DNA from: Vanrija pseudolonga
Taxonomy: Eukaryota; Basidiomycota; Tremellomycetes; Trichosporonales; Trichosporonaceae
Length of the DNA stretch: 64,000 nt
Direction of reading: 5' to 3'
Assembly (NCBI RefSeq): GCF_020906515.1
Contig: NC_085854.1
Location: forward strand, 1,426,001 to 1,490,000
The translations under genes and the position numbers were made by a program. Positions 1 through 11,523 of this stretch are shown piece by piece. The notes beneath the pieces are model-generated. The model was not told the DNA's origin and ran no database searches. It worked only from the letters and a program-made list of their open reading frames with translations. Each line of letters opens with the position of its first letter. The stretch's first letter is position 1.

Positions 1-352
1 AAGTCGTCTGTCTCTACACGGGAGATGGGTCGGGCTGCCAGACCAGCACCGGCCGTATGCTGGGTTACAGTGCGGGGTCGCTCCAAAAACGACCCACGCT
101 GGGTATACAAATTTGAAGGGGAAAGAGGTGATTGTGGGTTTTGGGTAACAAGGTCGGCCAGCGAAAAGTCGGTCTTCCATGATGGGTTTTCTGAGGGTGT
201 TTCCAAGCGGGCGATTCTTTTCCGAGACAAGTTGATGTGTACACGGTCGAAAGGATTAGGGGGATGCGGGGGGGAGCATTGTACAGTGCCGGAGGGCGTC
301 GTTTGCTTACAATCCCAATTGGTAGCTCTAGGTGCTCAACGCGGTGGGAAGA
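1..352. other. 3' flank of the PUF gene
   Basis: I see no gene here. The open frames lack splice-site structure and recognisable domains. The stretch probably holds the 3' UTR and terminator of the minus-strand PUF gene that ends at 353. Confidence 0.5.
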
Positions 353-3300
353 TTACATGAGCTGGGGGAGTTGGCCGTGACCGCCGTTGGCGGCGTACAT
401 GTAGCCAGCGTTGGGGTCCTGCCAAAGAGGCAGGCCCTGTCCAGCGCCCGAGCGCTCGGCAGCCGCAGCGGCGGCGGCAGCGGCGACAAGGGCAGAGTCC
501 GAGTCGGAAGGAGCGGTCGCGGGGAGGGGGTCAATGTGCGAGCCGCTCGTGTTCCAGTTGGGGGCGGGCTGTCCCGAGGGACCGCGAAGGTGGAGCCAGG
601 GCTGTCCGTCGGGTCCAGGGGCGTGGTAGCTCATGCCGCTGTGGTTGTGGATCTCACGGCCGTGGAACGGCGCGCCAGATCCGACACCGCCAGAGACGTG
701 GGGGCCCTGACCACCACCGGCACCACCGCGGCCGTAGCCACCAGGGCCCATGAAGGGACCGCCGGCAGCGCCGTAGACCTCGGTGAGCGCGTTGATGTGC
801 TGGAGCTGAGGGCGACCGATGTGACGAGGGTGGTAGCCACCGGCACCAGGGTTGCGGTTGCCGTAGCCACCACGGCCACCTCCGTAGCCACCAGCTCCGG
901 TAGCACCACCACCGCCACCACCGCCGGCACCGCCGCCGTAGTTGAACGAGGCGTCCTCACGCTGGAGCTTGGACTGGATACGCTTGCCGTAGGGGGTGTT
1001 GCGGATCGAAGGGAGAATGGGGCGGATGCACTCGACGAGCTGGGGTCATGTCAGCACACATGTGTCAAACTGTTAACACGCCTCGACTCACAACCATGCG
1101 CTGGCCAATCTCGCAGTAGTCGAGGATGGTCTGGATGACGTAGTTGCCGTACGAGTCGCGGAGGAGCTTCTCAAGACGAGAGCGGTTGAGCACCTCGCTG
1201 ACAAGCACCTTGCGGATCTCGGGGTCGGCAACACGGATACACTTTTCTACAACATTGGACGAGAACCTGGGAGCGCGTTAGTCTTGTGCGAGCTAAGAGT
1301 CGTGCCAACTCACTTTTGCACAGACAAGCTGCAGACGTTGCCGATAAAGGTGCGGATGAGAGGCTCGGAGAAGCGAGCGTCGTTGAGGTCGAGAATATAC
1401 TGGATCACGTAGTTGCCGAAGGGGTCCTGAACAAGATACAGCGAGTTGAAGATGATTTCCGTTACAAGCTGGAGACGCTGAGCGGGCGACGCGTGGTCGA
1501 TGGAACGCTGCAGCACACAGCAACCGTGGCGGTGGGTGGCAACCTCAATGAGGTTTTGAGCAATGGCGTTGTAAATGAATTGGTTGTCCTCGGGAATGAG
1601 CTTGTTGAGGCACTTTTGGATGACATGATTTCCGTTGAGATCTTTGATGAGGGCCACAACATTGACGCTGAGGGCGTAGATGAGGGTGCGAATCTGCTTG
1701 GGCTGACGGGGCTGGGCGAGGAAGTCGACCATCTTCTGGACGGCACGCGTGCCGTGCATGTTGAGCGAGATGCCGACTAAGTCGTTGGAGACCGAGTCAA
1801 TGATAGCCGAACGCTGCTCCTCGGTCGCATGCTCGAGCAGCTTCTGGCAGAGGTAGTTGCCAAAGGGGTCGATCATGAGCTCGGGGAAGTGGCCGTACGT
1901 CTCACGGAAGATCATGTCGCGGTGGGTCGGGTCACCCTCCTCGAGCTTCTTCTGGAGGTAGCGGCAGCCGTGCTGGTCCTTGCACAGGCTGAGGATCTCG
2001 CCCTGAAGGTCCTCGAGGCGCATGCCCGAGAAGCGGTTGAACTCGCGATCAGCCTCGGCACGCTTGTTCTTGAGGCCAATCATGCCGGCGGGGTAGAGTG
2101 CGCCCGAACCAAAGTTGTCATCCTCAAAGCCGTACGAGTCGTAGCCCTGGGGGATGAAGGCGTTGGCACCGGCTGCGTTGGCAGGCAGGCCCATGGACGA
2201 GTAGAGCGGGTCAGCACCGTAGGGGCGGGGGTTGTCGTTGAGGCCGCCAAAGCCACCGCCGTTGCCGCTGCCAACACCACCAGCACCACCGCCAGGGCCG
2301 CCGCCGACCTTGGAGCCGAATGCACGGGCAAGGTCCGGGTTCGAGAAGCCACGCTGGGCCTGGGTGAAGGCACCGTCGCCAATCGGGCTGGTGCCCGTGC
2401 GCTTCCCACCAGGGATGGCACCACCAGAGGCGGGGCCAAGGCCGAAGGGAGTGCCAGGAACCGACTTGCTGGGGAGAGCAGGCAGGCTGGCAATGCTGTC
2501 GGCGAGGCCAGTGGGCGAGTTGCGGCTGTTCAGGATGGGGTCGCGAGGAGCCTCGTCACCAGAGCCCATGAGCGAGTTGGACGCCAGGGGCGAACGCGAG
2601 GGAGCGTTCGGGAAGGGCGACCAGTCCGACGACTTGAGCGAAGTGTCGAATGGCCTCGAGCCGAAAGCGCGCGACGAGGCCTGGGGAAGAGGCGCGAGGT
2701 CGAGGGCCGCCGACGAAGCCGAGAGGTGCTTGTCCTTGGCAAGACCGGGGAACGGGTCGTCGTCGTTGATGGCAAGGTAGCTCACGGATTCTAAGATTGT
2801 CAGAGCGCCGCCGCGAATTGCAACCGGAGTCAACCTACTCTGAGCACCCTCAGCTCCAACATCGTCGTCGTCGGCCCAGTCCTTCTTTCCAGACTCGAGG
2901 ACGCTCAAGCTGAGCTTCTCCATGCCAAAGGTCGCTCCGCCGTAGCCGCTCGTCCGCCTGCTCGAAGGCATGCTTTTGGCCCCGTTGACCTCGCGGCCCT
3001 GGCCGATCGGAGCGGGGGCGCCTGCGCCAGGGGCACGATCGCCCGGCGTGCCAGCGGCGTTGCGCGCACCGAGCGGAGAGGTGGGCGCAGAGGCCGGCTC
3101 GGTGATGACGACACCGTTGCTGTTGAGCAAGAGCTCGTCGGCACGCTGGTCAGCATCGAGCTTGGCCATCTGAGCTGCGAGCAACGCGCGCTGCTCGTCA
3201 CGCTCCTGGCGCTTCTTCTCGAGGGCCTGCACGTCGGCGACAGCATCGGGAGACGAAGCAGCCGAACGGGCCTGCATCGGGGTCAGCATCAAAGCCCGTT

Positions 3301-3412
3301 GTGGTTGTTGGAGGAAAAGTCAACTCACAGCAACACCGTTTACCTGAACATCAACCGACTTGAAGCCATTGATGTCGGCGCCGTTGGGCTTGGTAGGCGA
3401 GGCAGAAGTCAT
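353..3412 (-). CDS. PUF4: Pumilio/PUF RNA-binding protein, Puf4-like
   Basis: This is a sequence-specific mRNA 3'-UTR-binding repressor of the PUF family, expected in the cytoplasm. Eight PUF repeats are readable in the C-terminal half, with cores such as HGCRYLQKKLE, FGNYLCQKLLE, HGTRAVQKMVD, NGNHVIQKCLN, HGCCVLQRSID, FGNYVIQYILD, SSNVVEKCIR and YGNYVIQTILD, followed by the closing RNTPYGKRI. The repeat wording is closest to yeast Puf4. The N-terminal half is low complexity and the tail is Gly/Ala-rich. I infer five coding exons: ATG at 3412, introns at 3272-3328 and 2791-2838 (48 nt, in frame, so easily missed), then introns near 1268-1314 and 1044-1093. The stop is TAA at 353-355. The exact paralogue (Puf4 versus Mpt5/Puf5) is less certain than the family. 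Confidence 0.9.
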
Positions 3413-3452
3413 GCTCTATCGGTTGGGTAACAACGATTAGAAGGATCCGCGA

Positions 3453-3880
3453 CTGGGCCTTGTTAGTTGGTGTCATTTGATCCAAGTGTCGCCACTACGG
3501 GAGTCGCGGCGAGACACGCACGTCCAACCTCTAAAGGATCCAGGCAGATTCAACAGTTTACCACTGTTGATGCTCTTTTTTTGTTCGGGTCGTGGCCAGT
3601 CGTCACTCGAGGTCTGTTGGGTGTGGTGTGATGCAGGTGTGGAGTGGAGGAGTCGAAGAGGAAATGTGGAAAGGGGAAAAGGGAGAGGTCGACGGCGAGT
3701 GATCGGAATGGCGTGGTGGTGGTGGTGCAGCGTACGACGAGGTCGACGAAAAAGAGGTAATGTGTCAGCACCAAACCAGAAGAGTCTTTTGCACGGGTAA
3801 GGATGCGATGTGTCGACTGCGATGCGGCGACCTGACACGCCTGTGGTTTTTTTGTTGCGGGGAGCCAGAGTAAAACTCAC
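3453..3880 (-). other. Probable 5'-UTR intron of the PUF gene
   Basis: On the minus strand a GTGAGT donor (3880-3875) is followed by a CTAAC branch-like site and a CAG acceptor at about 3453, 40 nt upstream of the PUF ATG. The predicted 428-nt intron is far longer than the coding introns of this gene. The call rests on splice consensus only. Confidence 0.5.
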
Positions 3881-4683
3881 GAGTGTTGGACTTGGGTGTT
3901 TCAGTGAGGTGAGAGGCGCGAAGAAAAACCGGGTTTGATGGGGCGAGAATCCGTGCGGTCGCTAAAAGCTACAACAAGGTTTTTCGAGTCTACCGGGTTC
4001 GTCGTCGTCGGCGTCGTCGGCGGCGTCTTTGTCGACGAGCGGAGAGGAGAGGGGGAGGGAAGGAGAAGGAGGAGGGGTTTTTTGGTGTTTGTCTTTGTGG
4101 TTGGAGGGCGATGGAAGGTGGATAGAAATTTGATGTCCGCGACGACGACGGGGGGTGCACGAGGCGAGGAGGCGAACGGGGGGGGGCGGAGTGATGGTGG
4201 GGTGGGGTGTAGCAGCAAGTAGTGGCTAGCGGTGGTTGGCGGCGCGTGGGTGGGCCGGCCAGGCTGGTGCCGCACCAACCGTCTGCTTGCCGCGAACCAG
4301 GTCCAAGGCAACCTTCAGCGGCAATGGCAGAACTACACGGAATCAATTTCTCCTACCCAGCAGTGCTTGCAAAAAAATCCCGGCCACTTTGCAAACTTTC
4401 CCGTCCTGTGGCACATGCACAGTCAAGGGCAGACCAACGATCACTACGGAGACACAAGACACGGATGCACAGATCAACACAGATGAGCAGCGCAGCGCCG
4501 ACACACGCCGAGGACAACGACGCAGTAGCCACACCATATGTATGTGGAGATTGATGATGCCATCACATATACAGACGCCAAAGCCCTCAATTGAACACGA
4601 GTCAAATGAAAACTGGAAGCTTAGTTGTACTGGAATAGGGTCAGCATTGATTCGGTGTCGACGCGCATGCGTGAGTCGCAAAG
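3881..4683. other. Intergenic: PUF promoter/leader and RPS29 3' flank
   Basis: No coding region can be supported. The stretch must hold the promoter and distal leader of the minus-strand PUF gene and the terminator of RPS29. Several open frames cross it, but none has a domain or paired splice sites. Confidence 0.5.
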
Positions 4684-5507
4684 TCAACGAACCTTGACGA
4701 AGCCCATGGCCTTGGACTGGGAGGTGTTAGTGATGCTCTAGAGGACTATAACGCCAGCACTCACCTTCTCACGGAAGCACTGACGGCACATGTCAAGGCC
4801 CCTGTAGAGTCAGTATCCCGTTGCCTGTCGTCTCGTCGCGCCGATGGCCAAACGTACCACTTGCTGCGCGGGGTGTTAGCATCGTCTACACGGGCACACA
4901 CGACGCCAAACTCACCGGATAAGACCGGCCTGGTGAGCGCAGACACGGCACTGACGCGAACCCTTGCCGTAGTTACGGGGGCTGTGGATGTTAGATTCGG
5001 CGCGGGTGTGTTATAGCAGCGGCGGCGTGCCTTGCGCGGACGGCGTGCACGAGGAGGGGTCGCAAAGGAGGGGCAGAGGCGCGCGCTTGAGGACGATCGG
5101 GCGGTCCGTTGGGTGTAGTGACGGCGTTGTCGGACTCGTGTGCGCGTGTGCGCACATTCGCAATTTGGCCGCCAAAAGGTCCTCCGTCCGAGTCCAGCGT
5201 TTCCCTCGTCCAGACGACAGCAGCGGCGAGCCGCACACGCAGGCGAAGCCGCTCGTGTGCCCGTGTCCGTCGTTGCCGTCGCCACCCATGCCGTCCTTGT
5301 CCTTCCTCATGCTGTGTCCTCTGCCGTGCCCCAGACCCTTCCTCGTGGCTCCTTCCGCGCACTCCAGCGCTCCCATCCCATCCAGCCCAAACCCGTCCTT
5401 CCCAGCCGCCGCGCTCGACGACTCACCGCGAGAACCAAACGTTGGAGTGAGCCCTGTTGGGTGTCAGCTACGCCCTCACACGTCCACAGGTCTGTCTCAA
5501 CGCACAT
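4684..5507 (-). CDS. RPS29: 40S ribosomal protein S29 (uS14)
   Basis: Zinc-binding small-subunit ribosomal protein. Splicing six tiny exons gives exactly 56 residues, the usual family length: it starts [13 protein letters not shown], keeps the zinc-site pairs CRVC and CRQC, and ends GFVKVR. Exons on the minus strand are 5507-5506 (only AT of the start codon), 5453-5427, 4981-4916, 4863-4858 (6 nt, CAAGTG), 4801-4765 and 4716-4684. The ATG is therefore split AT|G by a 52-nt intron with a GTGCGT donor and CAACAG acceptor. The 6-nt exon supplies Lys-Trp in the conserved LIRK(Y/W)GL segment. Every intron has a CTGAC or CTAAC branch site. Because the longest exon is 66 nt, ORF-based finders miss this gene. 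Confidence 0.93.
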
Positions 5508-5554
5508 ATTGTATTGTCGGGGTTAAAGTTCGCGAGGTTGTCGCGGGTTTTGTG

Positions 5555-5636
5555 CTAGCAGGTGTCAGTTGTCGAGGTCGTGCGTGTGTGTCGCTGTCGA
5601 GCGTGTCGAGCTGGGTGTCGGTGCAGTCCTACTCAC
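5555..5636 (-). other. Probable 5'-UTR intron of RPS29
   Basis: A minus-strand GTGAGT donor at 5636 and an acceptor after CTGACACCTGCTAG near 5555 define an 82-nt intron in the leader, 47 nt before the split start codon. Leader introns are common in fungal ribosomal protein genes. The evidence is splice consensus only. Confidence 0.5.
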
Positions 5637-6042
5637 GTCGTCTACGTGGGGTTTTGAGGGATGCGGACGACTCTTGGCTCGAAGTTGTCTGTTGGCAGCG
5701 GCGACGCAGCAGCGAGCAGAGCAGCCAGCCTGCACCAGCACCAGCAAGCCCTCACCCCAACACGCCCAGGCTGGTGCGGAAGAAAATCGCTCGAAACTGA
5801 CGCCTCGGCGAATTTTCAATAATCCCGCTGGGTGGGATTCCAGAAACGAGATGTGGCACAAGTGGGACGGAGGTCTCCCAATCTCCGCTACTTGATTCAA
5901 AAGCATCTTCTAGCATCGTACAGTGTCTATATCTCTTCCTATGCATACCCGAATCGCACGCCGAGCGCGCAGCCGAGCAGCAGAACCATGCAGTGTAATG
6001 TCGTGTGGAATGGTGTAGAATGCGGGGGTGGGTGTCGGTCGG
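5637..6042. other. Intergenic: RPS29 promoter
   Basis: No gene is visible. The interval should contain the RPS29 promoter and the 3' end of the small membrane-protein gene that stops at 6043. I did not recognise a specific ribosomal-protein promoter element. Confidence 0.4.
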
Positions 6043-6721
6043 CTACTTGACGGCAGGTGCCACTGCTACCGCCGCCGGCCCCGGAGCAGCAGCAGCAGCG
6101 TCCTTGCTCGCCGCCTCGATCATGCTCCGCTCCGACGCGGACAGGTTGAACAGGCTGTCGGTGAACTTGTGGTATTCGCGGCGGATCTGGGGGTGTGAGC
6201 GGGGTGTGGGGAGGGGGGTTGTGACCGCCGGGTCGGGCTACACTGCGCGGACCACGTCCGGGTCTGCCGCGTGGTGGTGCGACACCACCACCTTGCCGAC
6301 ACCAGCCCAGCACACACACCACTCACCGGCGAGAAGACGTGTTCTCTCGTGTTGCCAAAGTCGTAGTAGAGGACCATGTACGCGGCGGCGACTGGGCGGG
6401 GTGTCAGCCACGTTCTTCGGGGTCGCCTTGACGGCCGGGCTTCCTCAACGCTCCGCCCTCGCGTCGGCCCGCGGCCTCCCCTCGGTAGGCACACTCACAC
6501 CCTCCAGCAACCCAGCCCGCCACGCCGATCATGCGCGAGAACCGCGGCAACGGCGGGCCGGTACCGCTCTTCGCGAGCGAAGCGTAGAAGGCCTCGGCCT
6601 CGGCCGGCGTGCGCGGGCGCGGCAAGCTCTCGGGCTTGGGGCCGGTGTAGCTGCGCTCCGGGTTGGCTTTGTGCGCGGCGGCTGATGGGCCCGGGCCTGC
6701 GCGTGGGGCTTTGCCGGACAT
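6043..6721 (-). CDS. Small single-pass membrane protein, unknown function
   Basis: Three exons encode about 142 residues. The N-terminus is Pro/Ala/Arg-rich and disordered. One hydrophobic segment lies near residues 65-85 (from RMIGVAGWVAGG through AAAYMVLYY), followed by a charged, conserved-looking stretch DFGNTREHVFSP / IRREYHKFTDSLFNL and an Ala/Pro-rich tail. The first intron begins at GTGAGT right after the transmembrane glycines, and joining restores GGFAAAY. I do not recognise the family. The size and topology would suit a mitochondrial inner-membrane accessory subunit, but nothing proves it. It is transcribed divergently from a mitochondrial-type NAD(H) kinase 226 bp away. Confidence 0.7.
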
Positions 6722-6947
6722 ATTGTCGGTGGGTTGAGCAATGTGGTGTTTGTTGTGGTGGTGTCAGTGCGATGATGCCGATGCCGACGGGCGGGCCGCG
6801 AGGTGGAGGTCGTTGCCCGAGTCGACAAAAGTCGGATGATGGTGCCGTGCCTGGCCGATGACTCGCAGCGAGGCGAGGGGAATGATAATGGCTGGGGTGA
6901 TATCGCTGTCGCATCAACATCGCCACCACTGCATCTCACACTCCGCC
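6722..6947. promoter_or_regulatory. Shared divergent promoter region
   Basis: A 226-bp interval separates two head-to-head start codons, the small membrane protein (-) and the NAD(H) kinase (+), so it probably serves both. An alternative in-frame ATG for the kinase lies at 6858. Confidence 0.5.
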
Positions 6948-8394
6948 ATGCGCCTGCCCTCGTCCCTACTGGCGGGCGTGCGTGCCGGCCTGCCGCGCGT
7001 GCACAGCGCCGCAACTGCCGGGCCATCACGCCTCCGCGCCATCCACCTGCTGCGCGAGCTGCGCGTCCCCGCGCCATGGGAGAACGCCAAGTGGGTCGTG
7101 TCGTCTGTTCGAGGTTGCTGACGACAGGAAACCGCGCCTGAGGCCATACGTGCCCGACGAGTCGATCGACCCCGACAGCCCGCTGCATAGCTCGCCGACG
7201 TGAGCTGCGTTGACGGGAGCCAGCTGACCCCAGACATCGCACCAGCGTGTGGTCGTCCCCACCCACCTCTATCCTGCTCATCCAGAAGCCGAACGACGCG
7301 CGCACGACCCAGGCCATGGGCGAGGTGCTCTCGTGCGTCTGCTAGCCTTCTGCCGAGCACGCTGCTGACTCTCCCCAGCCACCTGACAACAAACTACCCC
7401 CATCTGCGGCTTCTCGTCGAGGCGCACACGGCGCGCGACCACCCGAACTTTGAGCAGCTCTACGTCGTCGGGCCGCGTGAGTTGCCACGACCGACCTCGC
7501 TAACCTCCAGACGACGCGCACCTCCTCCCGCTCCACACGCACATGGTGCTCACGCTAGGCGGCGACGGGACGGTGCTGCACGTGTCCCATCTCTTCTCGG
7601 AGGGCGAGTGCCCGCCCGTGCTATGCTTCAGCATGGGCTCGCTCGGCTTCCTCCTCCCGTTCCACATCGACTCGATGCCCGTGGCCTTCGAGCAGGCGCT
7701 CAACGGCCCCGTGAGCGTGTTGAACCGCGCTAGGCTGGCATGTACCCCGTACCACGCGAACGGGGAGCTGCTCGAGCGGTGTGGCGACGTGTCCGAGGAC
7801 GGATGGCAGGTCATGAACGAGGTCACCCTGCACCGTGGACGGCATCCGCACCTCACCATTGTCGACGCGTTCTACGACGACCAGCACTTGACCGAGGCAG
7901 TGGTGCGTGAAGCGCGGTATGGCATCTCAACCAGCTAACCCTAGCCCAGGCGGACGGCCTACTCCTCTCCACACCGACTGGCTCGACGGCCTACTCCCTC
8001 TCGGCCGGCGGACCAATCTCGCACCCCGAGGCCGACGCGCTCCTCCTCACGCCGATCGCGCCGCGCTCACTCTCGTTCCGAACAGTCATCCTGCCCGGCC
8101 AAGGCGAGGTCAGGCTGCAGGTGAGTTGGAGTGCCCTCTCTGACTAGCCCCCCCCAACTCACGCCCCACGCCCAGATATCCGACCGCGCCCGCTCCCCAG
8201 CCGAGCTGTCAATCGACGGCCGCGAGGTCTGCGAGCTGCACAAGAACGACTCGGTCGTCATCCGCAAGTCCGAGTGGCCGATGCCGTGTATCGAGCGCCC
8301 TGGAGGAGGCACCGGCTGGGTGCGCGACATCTCGTCCCTCCTCCACTTCAACGTCGGGTTCGTCAACAAGAGCATAAAGAAGGGGCACGTGTAG
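6948..8394 (+). CDS. POS5: NAD(H) kinase, mitochondrial (Pos5-like)
   Basis: Phosphorylates NAD(H) with ATP to make NADP(H). The kinase signature [16 protein letters not shown] is at 7547 onward, followed by [12 protein letters not shown], the NE motif (MNEVTLHRG) and the [16 protein letters not shown] loop, which all mark the ATP-NAD kinase family. The N-terminus ([14 protein letters not shown]...) is rich in Arg, Leu and Ala without acids, as in mitochondrial presequences, so Pos5 is a better fit than cytosolic Utr1. Multiple short introns separate exons encoding [24 protein letters not shown], the GGDG exon, the TGSTAYS exon and the last exon ending NKSIKKGHV. An in-frame ATG at 6858 would add 30 residues; 6948 is preferred because it puts the presequence at the very start. 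Confidence 0.88.
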
Positions 8395-8547
8395 TAAGGA
8401 CGCCGAGCTGTATCAATTGTCATAGAGTAGCCATAACTCAACTCAACTCCATCACCAATGCAAGCATGCATAGAAGGGTACATAATGCAAGACGACAGAG
8501 AACCGACAGGCACCCAGAACTAGATGTCCACTACCACACATCCCGAC

Positions 8548-10801
8548 TTAGATCTCGTAGGAATCTGGCACGTCGTACTGGGCGAGCTCGCCGACGTCGA
8601 CCAGGTCGCCGCAGTACTGCCACGCGTCGAAGCGGTGGTTGAGGTCGCGGCGCGAGTGGACGCCGTACGAGCCCTCGAAGCCGCCGGCGCGCTTGCGCGG
8701 GAAGAGGAAGTAGACCTCGCGCACGCGCGAGTGCAGCAGGGCCATGGAGCACATGACGCACGGCTCGTGGGTCACGAAGAGGCTGAGCGAGGTGAGGAGG
8801 TAGTCGGCGCCGTTGCGGGTCGGGTTCATCTCGGAGAAGGGGGACACGGTGCGCAGGCGCGCAATCTCGGCAATGCAGTTGAGCACGGCATGTCGCAGGG
8901 GGTGGGCCTCGCTCACGCGCGTGTCGTGCGCGGCGGCGCGCAGCCCCGGTGTCGGGGGGATGAACCCGTCCTGCTGGGGCCAGATCGACTCGGGCGGCGA
9001 CGCGCAGTATACGGCGACTGGCAAGTCGCCAGCGGCGGCGGACGCCCGCGCATCCGCCAGCACACGGTGGATGCCGGCCCGGATCCACGCGTACTTGCCC
9101 AGCGTGGTCCCGCGCGCGTCGAGCGGCCGCGGCGCAGCAGGCGAGAAGAGCACCGGCCAGATCTTGTTTCTGATCTTGAGCTGCTCCGACGTGCGCGCCG
9201 CCGCTCTGGGCACGTTGAACAGGCTCGGCTCGAGCCCCGTCAGCAGCGGAGAAAAGGCCTCGAGCGCCGCCACGAGCGCCGCGGGCGTGATTGAGCTCTC
9301 CATCGCCAGCGCGACGTAGCAGTGCTCGCCTGTCTCGTCGGTCACCCTCCGCACACGCTTCAGATGCCGCATGCGCTCGTCGACCGGCAAGCCGTCCTTT
9401 GTGAACGCCAGGACGTGACGTGTGAGCTTGGAGTCGGGGACGTCGACGACCCAGACGGGGACTGTGATGTTAGCGGGGTGCTCACTACCAAACAAACATC
9501 ACCCACTCGTCGCGCTGTTGTCCATCTCAGCCTCCTCCTCAATCTCGATCGGCCCACGCGCGCGGTAGATGAGGTCCCACTGGTCCTGGGCGAGCGGCGT
9601 CGACAGCTGGTTTGGAGGCGCGACGTCAAACTCCAAGTCGGCCGTGAGGTGCACCTCGCCGACGTGCTCGTGCCGCGACTTGGCGGCAACAGAATGCAGC
9701 GGCGGGGGCAGGTCGGCGCGCACCTCGTCGCGGCGCTGGCGCTCGGCCCACGATATCGACTTTGCCTTGAACGCTGACGAAGACGACGACGACGACGACG
9801 ACTCCCCCGCCGATCCTGTCACACCAGGCAAGGCACTGCCCGTTGCTTGTAATGGTTGGGGCGCGAGAATCGTCGTTCCGTTTGCAGCGCCCGGTGTGTT
9901 GTTGTGACTCGCGCCACCCGCCCCGGCGGCATCGGGGGTCGTCGTTGTCGACGACGTTGCCATCTTGTTCTTGAACCGCTCGCGCCGTCTCTGCTTTGCG
10001 CTGTGTGTCGCGCCGCCGAGCGTTCTTCTCGTCTCGCGCGCGGCTGCCTTGGCCTCGGCAGCAGCGCGCTCAGCCCGCGCCTCGTCGTCGCTGTCCTCGA
10101 CGTCGAGCGCCGCCAGCCGCTGGAGCCCGTCTCCCTCGTCGTCGCTCAGCGCCGGCTTGCGCCCCTGGCTCGGGACAAACCACAGCTTGGTCTCGTCGGC
10201 CGAGTAGCAGATGCACAGCTCGTCCCCTGGCTGGACGGAGCGCGACGTGGTGAATGTGATGGTGTTGGCGGCCGTGTTGCGCACAAAGTTGACGTTTGGT
10301 GTAGACGAGTGGTTGAACAGGGAGGCTGGGGGAGGGTGGTTAGTTGGGCAGTCTCGATGGCAAGCGACGCAGAAGAAAGAATGAAAAGAAAGAAAACATG
10401 TCGCGGCCAGTGCATCGAGCGTCGGTCGAACTGGCCAGTCACTCCAAGGCCCCCCCTCACTCTCTTCCATCTCTTGTCGTCCACCACAACCTCCCCCGCC
10501 GTCCCGACTCACCCATTCCCAATCCGAGCGCCATGCCGCCGTTTGACCAGCAAAAGCCATATTCACCCAGGACCGTGTCGTCCATCCGTCCTTGGTCCCA
10601 CTGCTCCTTTGTAAGAAGCAGCACCGGCGCTTCCTCGAGCACGCTCCCTGCAGGAATCGCCGCCGAGGCAAACACGCCGCGGCCTCTGCCGGGCAGCTGG
10701 CGGACGTGCAGCGCGAGGGGGTTGATCGTTTCCGATGCGGGCAGGGGGGAAGCAGAGGGGCCGGCGCCGTTGCCGGCTTCAGCCTCGACGCCACGGCTCA
10801 T
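8548..10801 (-). CDS. TAD3: SET-domain protein fused to tRNA adenosine deaminase subunit Tad3
   Basis: Three exons (10801-10513, 10325-9507, 9461-8548) give about 673 residues in one continuous frame. The N-terminal part is SET-like: ALHVRQLPGRGRGVFAS, then SLFNHSSTPNVNF and the post-core GDELCICYS. An acidic/Ala-rich linker follows. The C-terminal part is a Tad3/ADAT3 deaminase-like domain: HPLRHAV carries the zinc His, with Val where the catalytic Glu would be (typical of the non-catalytic Tad3 subunit), and EPCVMC gives the Cys pair. Tad3 pairs with Tad2 to make inosine-34 in tRNAs. No stop or promoter-sized gap separates the halves; only a 45-nt intron does. An internal ATG just before that intron (near 9526) could instead start a separate Tad3 protein. 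Upstream in-frame codons exist before 10801, so the start is approximate. Confidence 0.82.
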
Positions 10802-11523
10802 GACGTCTCGTCTGGCGGAGGGACGTGCGGCGGACAGATCTTCCGAGGAGGAGGCGAGTGAGTCGAAGGGAGCAGGAAGGAGGCGCACGGTGTCGCGGCG
10901 CGCTGTGGGCTCGAGTATACACAGGTGGCGCGAGCTGCACGGGGCGACGGGGGGGCTGCGTCGAGATGCCCGCGGTGTGTGTGTGTGAGGAGGTCGGTGT
11001 GTGCCGTGCGATGCAGAGGAGTGCAAGGGTGACCGAGTACGGCTCAAGTTCGAATTTTTGGACAAGTTGCAGGTGGTTGAGAGTTCTGGTGTGGCTCAGG
11101 CACGGCTGGTACTGCCCACGCGACCCGTCGTCATGACCAAGTGGCAGATTGAGCGATTCGAGTCAACCTGTCACCTTTCTGCGGAGCTCTTCCTCGGCAC
11201 AGCTGTGCAAACAACCACGGCGGCACGCAGGCAGCAGTGCAGAGGGGGTCTCCGAGAATCGATGTGGAGGGCGCATGATTGTTAGAAGCAATGCTCGCAA
11301 GCGCAGAGCGGCGACGCCCTGCCCTGCCGTGCTCGCCGGTCCGATGGAGCGGTAACGGCGATCGTTGAGATCGAGCGAGGCGCAAGGCGCAAACTGTGCT
11401 TGGCTTGCCCGCTTACCAAGTCACGAGACCGCGAGTCCCTCTGCTTTGCAGCTAGATATAATACATGATCGCCCTCCTCTCCTCTCCCTCGCCGCTCTAT
11501 GTCTTTATGCACACTGCTCCTAC
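10802..11523. other. Intergenic: promoter of SET-Tad3 gene, 3' flank of GT18 gene
   Basis: No gene is seen. Both neighbours run on the minus strand. An open frame extends upstream from the SET gene to 11065, but its residues look like random low-complexity translation. Confidence 0.4.

Noticed and set aside
240-290. TTAGGGGG-like word resembling a telomere repeat
   Set aside because: Single occurrence, not an array.
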